Shown piece by piece: positions 46,922 through 56,472 of a stretch of DNA of 64,000 nucleotides (position 1 is its first letter; each line of letters begins with the position of its first letter). Source of the stretch: Sinomonas susongensis (lineage in GTDB: Bacteria > Actinomycetota > Actinomycetes > Actinomycetales > Micrococcaceae). The position numbers and the translations under genes were made by a program. The stretch is taken from assembly GCF_005877005.1 (NCBI RefSeq), contig NZ_SSNH01000002.1, positions 186,001 to 250,000 on the forward strand. The letters are read 5' to 3'. The notes below the pieces were generated by a model. That model ran no database searches. It was not told the DNA's origin and saw nothing but the letters and a program-made list of their open reading frames with translations.

Positions 46922-46980
46922 ATGGGGGCTCGGGGCGGACGTCCGCCCGACGGAATCACCCCTACTCGCAGGAGCGGCCC

Positions 46981-48198
46981 ATGTCATCGAGCAGGCACAT
47001 CCGGGACGTCGTCTTTGTCGACGGCGTCCGAACACCCTTCGGCAGAGCTGGCGAAAAGGGCATGTACCACGGGACGCGCTCCGACGACCTCGTCGTCAAG
47101 GCGATCCGCGAACTGCTGCGCCGGAACCCCTCTCTTCCCGCCGACCGCGTCGACGAGGTCTCGATTGCCGCAACGACGCAGACGGGCGACCAAGGACTCA
47201 CCATCGGGCGCAGCGCGGCGCTCCTCGCAGGCCTCCCCCGCTCGGTCCCCGGCTTCGCCGTCGACCGCATGTGCGCCGGTGCCATGACCGCCGTGACGAC
47301 GACGGCGAGCGGCATCGCCTTCGGTGCGTACGACGTCGTCGTTGCCGGAGGCGTCGAACACATGGGGAACCACCCGATGGGGCAGGGAACGGACCCCAAC
47401 CCGCGGTTCATGGCTGAACGCATCGTGGATCCGAGCGCCCTCACAATGGGGAGCACCGCGGAGAACCTCCACGATCGGTTCCCCGCCATCACGAGGGAGC
47501 GCGCGGATCGCTACGCCGTCGCCTCCCAGGCGAAGCTCGCGGCCGCGTACGAGAACGGCAGCATCCAGCAGGACCTCGTTCCCGTCGCGACCCACCGGCC
47601 CGGCGAGGGCTTCGGCCTCGCCACCGCCGACGAGCCACCGCGACCCGGGACGACCCTCGAGGACCTCGCAGCCCTCAGGACCCCGTTCCGCCCGCACGGG
47701 AGGGTCACCGCGGGCAACGCAGCTGGCCTCAATGACGGGGCGACGGCATGCCTGCTCGCCTCGGCCGAGGCCGCGGAGGAGCTCGGGCTCACGCCGCGGA
47801 TGCGGCTCGTCTCGTTCGCCTTCGCCGGGGTCGCTCCCGAGGTCATGGGCATCGGACCAGTTCCGGCGACCGAGAAGGCGCTTGCGAAGGCCGGGCTCAG
47901 CATCGAGGACATCGGCCTCTTCGAGATCAACGAGGCGTTCGCCGTCCAGGTCCTGAGCTTCCTCGACCACTTCGGGATCCCTGACGACGACCGACGCGTC
48001 AACCGCTATGGCGGCGCGATCGCCGTCGGCCACCCCCTCGCGTCCTCGGGCGTCCGCCTCATGACCCAGCTCGCGCGGCAGTTCGCCGAATCCCCCGAGG
48101 TCCGCTACGGCATGACGACCATGTGCATCGGGCTCGGCATGGGCGGCACCGTGATCTGGGAGAACCCGAATCACCCCGACTACCGGAAGGGCGAGTGA
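46981..48198 (+). CDS. fadA: Acetyl-CoA C-acyltransferase (thiolase)
   Basis: Last step of beta-oxidation: 3-ketoacyl-CoA plus CoA to acyl-CoA plus acetyl-CoA. The 405 residues contain the acyl-accepting Cys98 in VDRMCAGAMTAV, INEAFAVQVLSF, the active His in GGAIAVGHPLASSG and the second Cys in TMCIGLGMGG. The gene directly precedes the multifunctional FadB with no gap, so the two form a trifunctional complex-like pair. A palindrome upstream is a likely operator. Confidence 0.96.
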   Translation: MSSSRHIRDVVFVDGVRTPFGRAGEKGMYHGTRSDDLVVKAIRELLRRNPSLPADRVDEVSIAATTQTGDQGLTIGRSAALLAGLPRSVPGFAVDRMCAGAMTAVTTTASGIAFGAYDVVVAGGVEHMGNHPMGQGTDPNPRFMAERIVDPSALTMGSTAENLHDRFPAITRERADRYAVASQAKLAAAYENGSIQQDLVPVATHRPGEGFGLATADEPPRPGTTLEDLAALRTPFRPHGRVTAGNAAGLNDGATACLLASAEAAEELGLTPRMRLVSFAFAGVAPEVMGIGPVPATEKALAKAGLSIEDIGLFEINEAFAVQVLSFLDHFGIPDDDRRVNRYGGAIAVGHPLASSGVRLMTQLARQFAESPEVRYGMTTMCIGLGMGGTVIWENPNHPDYRKGE

Positions 48199-50349
48199 AT
48201 GACCGCCTCAGTCTTCGACCAGTTCGAACCCCTCGCCTCCAGCGTTCCTGACGAACTCGTCACGCACTCCCTCGTCAAGGAGGCCGTCCTGCCGGGGACG
48301 GCGGACGCCCGGAGCCTCAGGATCGCGCTCATCACCCTCGACAACGGGCTCGACCACACCAAGCCGACAACGCTCGGGCCGAACACGCTCGTCGAGCTCG
48401 GGCGTACCCTCGAGGCGCTCCGCGACCGGGCGGCCGCAGGCGAGATCGACGCCGTCGCCGTCGCCGGGAAGCCCTACTTCCTCGTCGCGGGCGCGGATCT
48501 CACGACCGTCAAGCAGCTCCGCGACCCCGAACAGGGGGCGCAGATGGCCCGGCTCGGCCACGCCGCCTACGACCTGCTCGCAGACCTGGGCGTGCCCACC
48601 TTCGCGTTCATCAACGGCGTCGCACTCGGTGGAGGGCTCGAGATCGCCCTTGCCTGCACGTACCGGACTGTCTCCTCCGCAGCGAACGGGATCGGGCTGC
48701 CCGAGGCCTTCATCGGACTCGTGCCCGGGTGGGGCGGCGTGTACCGCCTTCCACGCCTCACGGGCCCGGAGGCCGCGCTCAAGGTCATGATCGAGAATCC
48801 GCTCAGCAACAACCGCACGATCGGCGGGCGCGAGGCGTTCGAGCTCGGCGTCGCCGACGCGCTCTTCGAGCCGGCCGACTTCCTCGAACGCTCGCTCGAA
48901 TGGGCGGGGGCAGTTCTCTCCGGCGAGCAGGCGGTGCAGCGGCCGGACGCCGTCGACCCCTCTGCCGACCCGTCGGTCGCCGACCGGTGGGACGCCGCGG
49001 CGAAGGCCGCGCGGGCGTTCGTCTCGAGCCGCACGGGCGACGCCGCCCCTGCTCCTGGCAAGGTCCTCGACGTGTTCGAGGCGGGCAAGCTCGCGAGCCA
49101 GAAGGAATCCGCAGCGCTCGAGGTCCAGGCTCTGACGGAACTCATGCAGACCCCCCAGTTCCGGGACACGGTCTATGCGTTCCTGGACCTGGTCCAGCGC
49201 CGGGGGAAGCGTCCGGCTGGGGCGCCCGACGCGAAGCTCGCGCGGCCGATCACCAAAGTGGGTGTCGTGGGCGCGGGCCTCATGGCCAGCCAGCTCGCCA
49301 TCCTGTTCGCGCGCCAGCTCAAGGTCCCCGTCGTGATGACCGACATCGACCAGTCGAGGGTCGACAAGGGTGTGGCCTACGTCCAGGGCGAAGTCGAGAA
49401 GCTGCTCGCCAAAGGCCGGGTCTCCCCCGATGCGGCGAATCGGACCAAGGCGCTCGTCTCGGGATCCGTCTCGAAGGAAGCCTTCGCCGACGCCGACTTC
49501 GTCATCGAGGCGGTATTCGAGGAACTCGCCGTCAAGCAGCAGGTGTTCGCCGAGGTCGAGGCCGTGGTCTCCCCCGACTGCATCCTCGCGACCAACACGT
49601 CGTCCCTCTCGGTGACGGCGATGGCGGAGGGTCTCGAGCACCCCGAACGGGTCGTGGGCTTCCACTTCTTCAATCCGGTTGCCGTGATGCCGCTTGTGGA
49701 GGTCGTACGCGCGCCGCGCACCGACGACGCCGTCCTTGCGACTGCCTTCGTCCTCGCGAAGTCCCTCAAGAAGACGGCCGTCCTTGTCAAGGACGCTCCC
49801 GCCTTCGTGGTGAACCGGGTCCTCCTGCGCCTCATGGGCGAGGTGACGGCCGCCTTCGATGAGGGCACTCCCGCAGAGGTGGCCGACTCGGCGCTCAAGC
49901 CCCTGGGGCTGCCGATGTCCCCGTTCACGCTCGCCGCGATGGTCGGGCTGCCCGTCGCGCAGCACGTCGCGGAGTCGCTGCACGACGCGTTCGGCGACCG
50001 CTTCCCCGTCTCAGCCAACCAACAGGCACTGATCGACGCGGGGATCAAGGGCCTATGGGCCCCGACGGCGGACGGCGGCCAGGAGATCCCGGAATCGACG
50101 CGGGCGCTCCTTCGGCTCGGAAGCAAGCCCTCGAGTGGCGAGGAGGTGCTGAGACGGTGCCAGGACGCCTTGGCTGAGGAGATCGGGCTGCTGCTTGACG
50201 AGGGAGTGGTGGCCGGCCCCGAGGACGTGGACCTCTGCATGATTCTCGGTGCGGGCTGGCCAATGCACCTCGGCGGCATCACGCCGTACCTCGATCGGGT
50301 CGGAGCATCCGAGCGGGTCAACGGCAGAAGGTTCCACGCGGACAGCTGA
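48199..50349 (+). CDS. fadB: 3-hydroxyacyl-CoA dehydrogenase/enoyl-CoA hydratase
   Basis: Multifunctional beta-oxidation protein of 716 residues. The N-terminal crotonase domain has the oxyanion loop AGADLTTVKQL, FINGVALGGGLEIALAC and the acid GLPEAFIGLVPGWGG. The dehydrogenase half has the NAD motif VGVVGAGLMASQLAILFA, TNTSSLSVTAMAE and the catalytic His in VVGFHFFNPVAVMPLVEV. The ATG starts at the base after the fadA stop, with GGAAGGGCG upstream. It converges with the next gene at 12 bp. Confidence 0.95.
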   Translation: MTASVFDQFEPLASSVPDELVTHSLVKEAVLPGTADARSLRIALITLDNGLDHTKPTTLGPNTLVELGRTLEALRDRAAAGEIDAVAVAGKPYFLVAGADLTTVKQLRDPEQGAQMARLGHAAYDLLADLGVPTFAFINGVALGGGLEIALACTYRTVSSAANGIGLPEAFIGLVPGWGGVYRLPRLTGPEAALKVMIENPLSNNRTIGGREAFELGVADALFEPADFLERSLEWAGAVLSGEQAVQRPDAVDPSADPSVADRWDAAAKAARAFVSSRTGDAAPAPGKVLDVFEAGKLASQKESAALEVQALTELMQTPQFRDTVYAFLDLVQRRGKRPAGAPDAKLARPITKVGVVGAGLMASQLAILFARQLKVPVVMTDIDQSRVDKGVAYVQGEVEKLLAKGRVSPDAANRTKALVSGSVSKEAFADADFVIEAVFEELAVKQQVFAEVEAVVSPDCILATNTSSLSVTAMAEGLEHPERVVGFHFFNPVAVMPLVEVVRAPRTDDAVLATAFVLAKSLKKTAVLVKDAPAFVVNRVLLRLMGEVTAAFDEGTPAEVADSALKPLGLPMSPFTLAAMVGLPVAQHVAESLHDAFGDRFPVSANQQALIDAGIKGLWAPTADGGQEIPESTRALLRLGSKPSSGEEVLRRCQDALAEEIGLLLDEGVVAGPEDVDLCMILGAGWPMHLGGITPYLDRVGASERVNGRRFHADS

Positions 50350-50361
50350 CCGGGACGGGTC

Positions 50362-51012
50362 TCAGTCCGCCCCGAATCCGCGGTGCAGGAAGGAGCGCAG
50401 CGGCTCTGCGAGCCCGTCGAGAGCCGCTGCCTCTGTGAATGCGAACGTGAGCGCGCCGCCCGCGGCCCCCCGGACGAGCCTGCCGTCGTGCGACCACCAG
50501 GTGGCCACCCGCAGCCCGCCGGCCACGACCTCCCACCGCTCCGCCCGAAGGCTCCGGCCCTCGGGCAGGTCGATCGTCTCTACGGCGCGCCGGTGCACCT
50601 CGGCAGGCGCCGCGGGGGCGGCGGGATCGGCCTCGTCCACGCGGCGGAAGGCGGCCGTTGCCAGGTTGCTCGGGGCCAGGCGCGCGACCAGAAGGTACTC
50701 ACCGCTCGACGGGAGGCTGTCAGGCCCGTGCCCCGAGCCGTCCCGCCACGCCCCGGAGCGCAGGCCGCCGGGCTCCTGCCGATACAGGAACCCGCTCCAC
50801 GTCTCCCCGCTGGAGCTCAGCCGCAGGAGGGATTCGCCCAGGAAGGGCGAGCCGGCGCCGTCGTCGAACGCGGTCCGCGTGACAAGGAGTCCGGCGTCGA
50901 ACTCGCGGAAGACGGCGCCGCGGCGGGTGCCGCCGACCCAGAAGCTGTCCCACCGCTCCCACGCCGACCCCAAGCTGCCTCCTCCGGCCGTCCGCGCCAC
51001 AGCCTTCGACAC
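50362..51012 (-). CDS. Conserved hypothetical protein downstream of the ECF genes
   Basis: A 216-residue protein I do not recognise. It looks beta-rich: WERWDSFWVGGTRRGAVFRE, GFLYRQEPGGLRSGAW, EYLLVARLAPSNLAT and RAERWEVVAGGLRVATWW. No signal peptide or TM segment. The start is GTG, 22 bp after the ATPase stop, without a strong ribosome site. It is possibly part of the ECF operon, but nothing in its sequence ties it to transport. Confidence 0.65.
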   Translation of the reverse strand: MSKAVARTAGGGSLGSAWERWDSFWVGGTRRGAVFREFDAGLLVTRTAFDDGAGSPFLGESLLRLSSSGETWSGFLYRQEPGGLRSGAWRDGSGHGPDSLPSSGEYLLVARLAPSNLATAAFRRVDEADPAAPAAPAEVHRRAVETIDLPEGRSLRAERWEVVAGGLRVATWWSHDGRLVRGAAGGALTFAFTEAAALDGLAEPLRSFLHRGFGAD

Positions 51013-51034
51013 TACCGGACGCGCCCCCAGCCGC

Positions 51035-52573
51035 TCACGCGGCCTCGAAGCGGCCGCGCGTGAGCACGAGGCCGCGATGCGCCTGGCGTCGCGCCCATGC
51101 GAGGGCATGGGTCGAGAGGACGACGGCGGCGCCGCTCTCTGCTGCGCGCCTCACCGCGGCTTCGAGGCGGGCCAGCCCGAAACGGTCGAGGCCCACCGTG
51201 GGCTCGTCGAGGAGCAGGACTCGCGGCTGCCGGGCGAGCACCGTTGCGAGGGCGAGCAGCCGCTGTTCGGACACTGGGAGCTCGTAGGGGTGCGTGTCGG
51301 CACGCCCGGGGAGGCCCACTGCCTCGAGCGCCTCGGACGCCCGACGCCGGGCTTCGTCACGGGAAAGCCGCAGCGAGCCGGGGCTCCGCCCGCTCAGCCC
51401 GAACGCGACCTCACGCAGGGCGGTGCGCTCGAACAGCTGGTCCTTCGGCTCCTGGAAGAGGGTGCCGACAGTCCCGGCAACACGGCCGGCCGGGTCGTCC
51501 AGGATGTCGCGGCCGTCGATCCGGACCTGGCCCCGATCGGGGCGCAGGAGGCCTGCGAGATGTCGCAGCGACGTGGACTTGCCGGCTCCGTTCGGTCCCG
51601 TGAGGGCGACGACCTCGCCGGGGAAGACGGCGAGGCTGGCCTCGTCGAGGACGGGGCGCCCCGAGTTCACGGTTCCTCCGCGCGTGGCCCGCGCCCCGTC
51701 ATAGGCGAACGTGACGCGGTCGAGTTCGGCGAGCGGCGCTGGGCCTTCGGGTGCCCTGACGGGCCCTGGCCTCCACGCCGCGACTGCGGCCTCCTCGCGC
51801 AGCACCCCGGAGGCGGCGAACGCGGCGCTTGCCTCGGCCTCGGCAGGGGTCCCGTCCACCGCGGCGGTCCCGCCCTCGAGCAGCAGCCAGCGGGAGGCAC
51901 CCCTCGCGAGCGCATCGGCAGTAGCCGTGAACACCACGACGGCGGTTCCGGCTGCCCGCAGGGCGCCGACGAGCCGCGACAGGGATGCGGCGCCCTCGGC
52001 ATCGAGCGAAGCAGTGGGCTCGTCGAGCAGGACGACGGCGGGGCGGCCGACGATCGCGCACGCTATCGCGGTACGGCGCTGTTCGCCTCCCGAGAGCTGG
52101 CCGGGTTCCCGTTCGAGGAGCCCGCCGAGCCCCATGACGCGGGCCGCGGAGTCCACCTGGGCGAGCATCTCGGCGCGGGGGGTGCCCCGCTGCTCGAGCC
52201 CGAAGGCGAGTTCCTCCCCGACTGTCGCGGCCGCGCCGGTCAGAAGGTCGGCGGCCCGCTGCGGCACGTAGGCGACGTGCTGCCCCCAGGCTCCGAGCCG
52301 CAGCCGCGGATCGTCCGGGGAGCCCCGGAAATCGAGGTGTTCGCGGCGGCCGTCCCGCGCGAGCTCGAGCGTGCCCTGGAGCCTGCCGTGCCCTCCCGCC
52401 ACAGCCCAGCCTGCGAGCACTTTCGCAAGCATCGATTTGCCGCTCCCCGACGCTCCGAGGACCGCCGTGAGCGAACCGGGGACGATCTCGAGGCGGATGT
52501 CGTGCAGGAGGGGCGCGGCGCCGTCGTCGTACGCGAAGCGGCGGACGTGGGCGGCCAGCACTGGCGCGCTCAC
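51035..52573 (-). CDS. ECF transporter ATPase with two fused ABC domains
   Basis: Energises an ECF vitamin/nutrient importer. The 512 residues hold two nucleotide-binding domains. The first has Walker A GASGSGKSML, signature LSGGEQRRTA and Walker B VVLLDEPTASLD. The second has Walker A TGPNGAGKSTSL and Walker B VLLLDEPTVGLD, but the signature is LPVSEQRLLAL rather than LSGGQ, so one composite ATP site is probably impaired. The GTG overlaps the EcfT stop by 4 nt. Fusion of A1 and A2 is common in actinobacterial ECF systems. Confidence 0.9.
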   Translation of the reverse strand: MSAPVLAAHVRRFAYDDGAAPLLHDIRLEIVPGSLTAVLGASGSGKSMLAKVLAGWAVAGGHGRLQGTLELARDGRREHLDFRGSPDDPRLRLGAWGQHVAYVPQRAADLLTGAAATVGEELAFGLEQRGTPRAEMLAQVDSAARVMGLGGLLEREPGQLSGGEQRRTAIACAIVGRPAVVLLDEPTASLDAEGAASLSRLVGALRAAGTAVVVFTATADALARGASRWLLLEGGTAAVDGTPAEAEASAAFAASGVLREEAAVAAWRPGPVRAPEGPAPLAELDRVTFAYDGARATRGGTVNSGRPVLDEASLAVFPGEVVALTGPNGAGKSTSLRHLAGLLRPDRGQVRIDGRDILDDPAGRVAGTVGTLFQEPKDQLFERTALREVAFGLSGRSPGSLRLSRDEARRRASEALEAVGLPGRADTHPYELPVSEQRLLALATVLARQPRVLLLDEPTVGLDRFGLARLEAAVRRAAESGAAVVLSTHALAWARRQAHRGLVLTRGRFEAA

Positions 52574-53388
52574 CGCGCTGCCCCCGCGAGGACACCCGCG
52601 ACGGCGGGAACGACGACCGACGCGACGACGACGGCGCACACGCAGGCCAAGGTCCAGCGCAGGACGCGCTGCAGCTGGGAGTCTGGTTCGTCGACGTATG
52701 AACTGCGGCGACCGGGCAGCGCGTTGCCGCGGGCCTCGAGCGCCGCGGCGCGCTCGCCGGCTTCGTCGACGAGCTGGAGGACGAGCGGCACGACCTGCAG
52801 CCGCGCCGCCAGGATGCGGCCGCCCGGCCCCTTCCGGACGACGAGGCCGCGCGCTTCCTGGGCTTCCCGGATGCGCCGGAGCCGCTCGCCCACTGCAGCC
52901 GCAAGTCCGAGCGCCGAGGCAAGGACGTACCCGAGCTGCGCGGGCACGCCCCTCCGGACGAGGGCCGCGCGCAGCGTGGGCACGCGGACCCACAGCGAGA
53001 AGGCCAGCATGACGACGACGAGCGAAGCCGTGCGGAGGATGATGGCCCCCGCGTACGCGAGCCCCTCCGAGGTCACACGCGCCGGCCCGACGACGACGAG
53101 CACTGTGCGGCCCTCGGGGAAGAACAGTCCGTGGATCACGAGCGCCCAGACGGCGAACGGGACGACGACGACCGAGGCAGCCGCAACGACGCGCCTGAGG
53201 ATGCGGGCCTTCGCTGCGACCACAAGGGCCGCCGCAAGGACGGCGGCCCAAGTGCCCCACGAGGCCCAGGCGAGGCATGCGACAGCGCCCGACCCAGCGA
53301 GCACGAGCCCGGTGAGGGGGTTCAGCCGGCCAGAGGCCGTGCGCCCGGAGGATGCGAGGGCCGCCGGGCCCGCTTCGGGGCGAGTCAC
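52570..53388 (-). CDS. ecfT: ECF transporter transmembrane (T) component
   Basis: Couples the ATPase to the substrate-binding S subunit. The 272 residues have about five hydrophobic segments and two Ala-Arg-Gly coupling motifs, QEARGLVVR and LEARGNALPG, in the cytoplasmic helices that contact the ATPases. The GTG is one base after the S-component stop, and its own stop overlaps the ATPase start. Confidence 0.9.
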   Translation of the reverse strand: MTRPEAGPAALASSGRTASGRLNPLTGLVLAGSGAVACLAWASWGTWAAVLAAALVVAAKARILRRVVAAASVVVVPFAVWALVIHGLFFPEGRTVLVVVGPARVTSEGLAYAGAIILRTASLVVVMLAFSLWVRVPTLRAALVRRGVPAQLGYVLASALGLAAAVGERLRRIREAQEARGLVVRKGPGGRILAARLQVVPLVLQLVDEAGERAAALEARGNALPGRRSSYVDEPDSQLQRVLRWTLACVCAVVVASVVVPAVAGVLAGAAR

Positions 53389-53389
53389 C

Positions 53390-54229
53390 TCATGCAGCCG
53401 GCGCGGCCTCGCCGTCCGGACGTCCGGCAGCAGCCTGCTTCGGTCCGGCGAGCACGCGATGACGGCGGACGAATTCGAACCGCTGCGTGCTGCGGCGCGG
53501 CAGGGCGTACGCGAGAGCGGCCGCGACGGAGAACGTCACGAGCTTGTCCGGGAGGTCGGACGTGAAAGCGCCCGTCGTGACCGATTGGACGAGGTTCTGG
53601 CCCGCCGCTCGGAAGAGTGCGATGACGGCCCCCGTGGCGCCTGTGGCTGTGCCGCCGAAGACGATGACCGCGATGGGCGCCGAGATGGCCGCCGCGACGA
53701 AGCCCGTGACGACCCCCGCAATGGGGACAAGGTAGAACCGGCGGACGACGCCGAACCGCGCCGCGAGGCCGGCCAGTGCGCCGATCGCCGCAGCGCCGGC
53801 CGCGAACGGAAGCACGGTCGGATTGAAGAACGACCAGACGAGAGTGCTCAGCAGCCCCGTCGCGGCCCCCGCCGCGGACCCCGCGAGGAAGCCCACGAGC
53901 ACTGTCCCGATCGAATCGAGGTAGATAGGAACGAGAGTGCTGCCGACGAACTGGCCGAGGACGATGTTGAGCACGAGTGCGACCGGGATGAGGGCGAGCG
54001 TCGTCGTCGGGAGCGTGGGGAGGATGCCCGCAAAGAGGAGCACCATCGCGATGCCGAAGCCGGTGAGCGCTACGAGGGCGCTGGCGGCCGTCGGCCCGTT
54101 CGCGACATCAGCGGGCTGGGAGACGATGAGGAAGGCGTAGGTCGCCACGACGGCCACGGCACCGAGAGCGGTGAGCGTGGTCCTCAGGGGCGAGCGGCGG
54201 GGCGCCTCGACCGTCAGGGAATGCGACAT
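53390..54229 (-). CDS. ECF transporter substrate-binding (S) component
   Basis: Membrane-embedded substrate receptor of 279 residues with six or more hydrophobic segments, including YLDSIGTVLVGFLAG and GAATGLLSTLVWSFFNP. The specificity cannot be assigned from sequence. The nucleoside hydrolase directly upstream on the same strand suggests a nucleoside, nucleobase or Q-like compound (inference). The C-terminus is a basic, hydrophilic tail. The ATG has AAGGA upstream. Confidence 0.85.
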   Translation of the reverse strand: MSHSLTVEAPRRSPLRTTLTALGAVAVVATYAFLIVSQPADVANGPTAASALVALTGFGIAMVLLFAGILPTLPTTTLALIPVALVLNIVLGQFVGSTLVPIYLDSIGTVLVGFLAGSAAGAATGLLSTLVWSFFNPTVLPFAAGAAAIGALAGLAARFGVVRRFYLVPIAGVVTGFVAAAISAPIAVIVFGGTATGATGAVIALFRAAGQNLVQSVTTGAFTSDLPDKLVTFSVAAALAYALPRRSTQRFEFVRRHRVLAGPKQAAAGRPDGEAAPAA

Positions 54230-54343
54230 GAGGGCGCGGTCCTTCGGTTGTGGGTTGCTGAATGATGGATTCGCCTATGTCACCTCGGCGGCCCCGCTTG
54301 CACGGGAACGGTCAGAAGTCTAGCCCAGCGCGCTGCAAAGCCT

Positions 54344-55378
54344 TCAGGCGGGGCGGCTACCGATCTGCCGCGCGAGCGCCCCGACCGACCGCACGAGCTC
54401 GTCGAACGCTTCCTCCGGCCGATTGCTCCACACGATCCGAGCGTTGGGCGGTTCGCCCCACAGGCCGCGATAGTCGGCGATGGTCGTGCCGAGGAGCCGT
54501 GGCGCGGTCGTCTCGACGTGGACGGTGGCGGTCCGGGTCGAGTACGCGGCCGTGCCCGCGGCGACGCTCGCGGCGAAGTAGTCGTGGACGTGGGCCACGT
54601 AGCCCTGGTCGTAGTCCCGGTGGAACTCGAAGTAGAACCGGAGCATGTCGCTCAGGTGGCGGACGAGCGGGTTCGATGCACGGCTGCGCAGCCCCCGCTC
54701 GTGTTCCGGGTCGACCAATTCGGGCTCCACGCACCCGGCGGCGCGGGCGAGGGCCGCGACGTGCTCCGGCCGCAGCTCTATGCGCTCAGTCGTCTCGAGG
54801 GCGCACACGATCGGCAGCCGTTCCGCGGGCTGGCCGGCGAAGGCCCGGAACACCTCCGCCGCCGCGTGGGGATCGACGTGCGTGTTCCACTCGGCGGTGG
54901 GCGTCGTGTTGCCCTGGTAGTAGTAGGAGCCTCCCATGATGACGACGCCGCGCAGCAGCTCCGGCAGCCGGGGCTCGGCGCGGAGGGCGAGGGCGAAGTT
55001 CGTCAGCGGCGCCGTCAGGAGCGCGGTGAGCTCCCCCGGGCGTGCGCGCGCTGCCTCGACCCAGAGCTCGACGGCGTCCCGCCTGTCCGGATGCTGACCG
55101 GGCGCCGGGAGCTCGGCGTAGCCGATCCCCTGCGGCCCGTGGGTCTCGGGGGTGGTCACGAGCGGGATGCCCAGAGGACCCCTCGCCCCGATCGCAACCG
55201 GCACGTCCGGGCGCCCGCACAGCTCGAGGAGTGCGAGGTTGTTTCGCGCCACCTGCTCTGCATCGACGTTCCCCGGCGTGCTCGTGACGGCAACGAGCTC
55301 GACGTGCGGCTGGCTGCAGAGGTAGACGAGCGCGAGGGCGTCGTCGATGCCCGTGTCGCAGTCCATGAGGACGGACAC
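54344..55378 (-). CDS. Inosine-uridine preferring nucleoside hydrolase family protein
   Basis: Cleaves N-glycosidic bonds of nucleosides with Ca2+. The 344 residues start with the metal motif VLMDCDTGIDDALALVYL (DxDxGxDD), followed by TSTPGNVDAEQVARN, LTAPLTNFALAL and the active-site block GGSYYYQGNTTPTAEWN. A chosen GTG (VSVLMDCDTG) has GAGAG upstream; a GTG 16 codons upstream is also open. It is 55 bp after the aldo/keto reductase and 114 bp before the ECF S gene. Confidence 0.9.
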   Translation of the reverse strand: MSVLMDCDTGIDDALALVYLCSQPHVELVAVTSTPGNVDAEQVARNNLALLELCGRPDVPVAIGARGPLGIPLVTTPETHGPQGIGYAELPAPGQHPDRRDAVELWVEAARARPGELTALLTAPLTNFALALRAEPRLPELLRGVVIMGGSYYYQGNTTPTAEWNTHVDPHAAAEVFRAFAGQPAERLPIVCALETTERIELRPEHVAALARAAGCVEPELVDPEHERGLRSRASNPLVRHLSDMLRFYFEFHRDYDQGYVAHVHDYFAASVAAGTAAYSTRTATVHVETTAPRLLGTTIADYRGLWGEPPNARIVWSNRPEEAFDELVRSVGALARQIGSRPA

Positions 55379-55433
55379 GGGCTCTCGTCGCGCCTCGTGC
55401 GCTACGGGACGGGAACTCTCGTGCACGCCGCGC

Positions 55434-56411
55434 CTAGAAGAGGGCGACCTTCGGTGTGCGCGGGAAGATCTCGTCGAGCTCGGCGAGGTCCTCGGCGCTC
55501 GGCTGCCAGGAAGCGGCCTCGGCATTCTCACGGATCTGCTCGGGCTTCGTCGCGCCCGCGATGACGCTCGCGACCGACGGCTGCGCCGCGAGCCACGAGA
55601 ATGCGACCTGGAGCTCGGTCAGGCCTCGCTCCTCCGCGAAGGCGGAGAAGCGGTCGAGCTGGTCCCAGTCGGCGTCGTGCACAAGGTTCCTGCGCGTATG
55701 CGAGAGCCGGGAGCCCTCGGGTGCGACGCCGCGCGAGTACTTGCCCGTGAGCAGCCCGTTCGCGAGCGGGAAGTACGGCAGGACCCCGAGGCCGTACGCC
55801 TCGGCTGCCTGGGTCACCTCGAGCTCGGCGCGGCGGTCCAGGAGGTTGTAGTGGTTCTGGCTCGAGACGAACGGCGTGTAGCCGCCGATCCGCGCCGCGA
55901 ACTCCGCCTCGGCAACCTGCCAGCCGGCCCGGTTCGAGTGCCCGATGTAGCGGACCTTGCCCTCATGGATGAGGTCGTCGAGCGCCGAGAGCGTCTCCTC
56001 GATCGGCGTCTCGGGGTCCGGGGTGTGGAACTGGTAGAGGTCGATCCAGTCCGTGTCCAGCCGGCGCAGCGACGCCTCGACGGCCTGCTTGATGTAGCGG
56101 CGCGAGCCGCGTGCACCGAAGTCCCGGCCGTTCGCGCCGTGCATGTCCATGCCGAACTTCGTGGCGACCACGACGTCGTCGCGCCGCCCCTTGAGGGCAC
56201 GGCCGAGCATCTCCTCGCTCAGCCCCGGCGTCTTGCCGTACACGTCCGCCACATCGAACAGGGTGATCCCGGCGTCGATGGCCGCGTGGACGACGGCGTC
56301 GGTGCCCTCCTGTGTCTCGGTCGGGGTGTTGGCGCGGCCCAGGTTGTTGCACCCCAGGCCAACGGTGGACACGGTCAGGCCAGAACGGCCCAGACGGCGA
56401 TAGTCAGTCAT
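55434..56411 (-). CDS. Aldo/keto reductase
   Basis: NADPH-dependent carbonyl reductase of 325 residues in the AKR fold. The tetrad is Asp53 and Tyr58 in FDVADVYGK, Lys85 in VVATKFG and His near 129 in LYQFHTPD. TPFVSSQNHYNLLDRR and VIAGATKPEQI are the usual later blocks. TAGGCT ends 6 nt before the ATG (leaderless type). The physiological substrate is unknown; linkage to the hydrolase may be chance. Confidence 0.93.
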   Translation of the reverse strand: MTDYRRLGRSGLTVSTVGLGCNNLGRANTPTETQEGTDAVVHAAIDAGITLFDVADVYGKTPGLSEEMLGRALKGRRDDVVVATKFGMDMHGANGRDFGARGSRRYIKQAVEASLRRLDTDWIDLYQFHTPDPETPIEETLSALDDLIHEGKVRYIGHSNRAGWQVAEAEFAARIGGYTPFVSSQNHYNLLDRRAELEVTQAAEAYGLGVLPYFPLANGLLTGKYSRGVAPEGSRLSHTRRNLVHDADWDQLDRFSAFAEERGLTELQVAFSWLAAQPSVASVIAGATKPEQIRENAEAASWQPSAEDLAELDEIFPRTPKVALF

Positions 56412-56472
56412 AGCGCCAGCCTACTCGCGCCCGGCGGCGCAGCTGGCAGCCCGCCTCCGGCCTCCCTTGCGC

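Noticed and set aside
50249-54265. A 1,300-codon plus-strand frame across the ECF genes
   Set aside because: It shadows four well-supported minus-strand genes; composition is Arg/Ala/Pro-rich with no family motif.
54230-54343. Riboswitch before the ECF S component
   Set aside because: I could not match conserved cores of preQ1, THF, TPP, cobalamin or FMN aptamers in these 114 bp.
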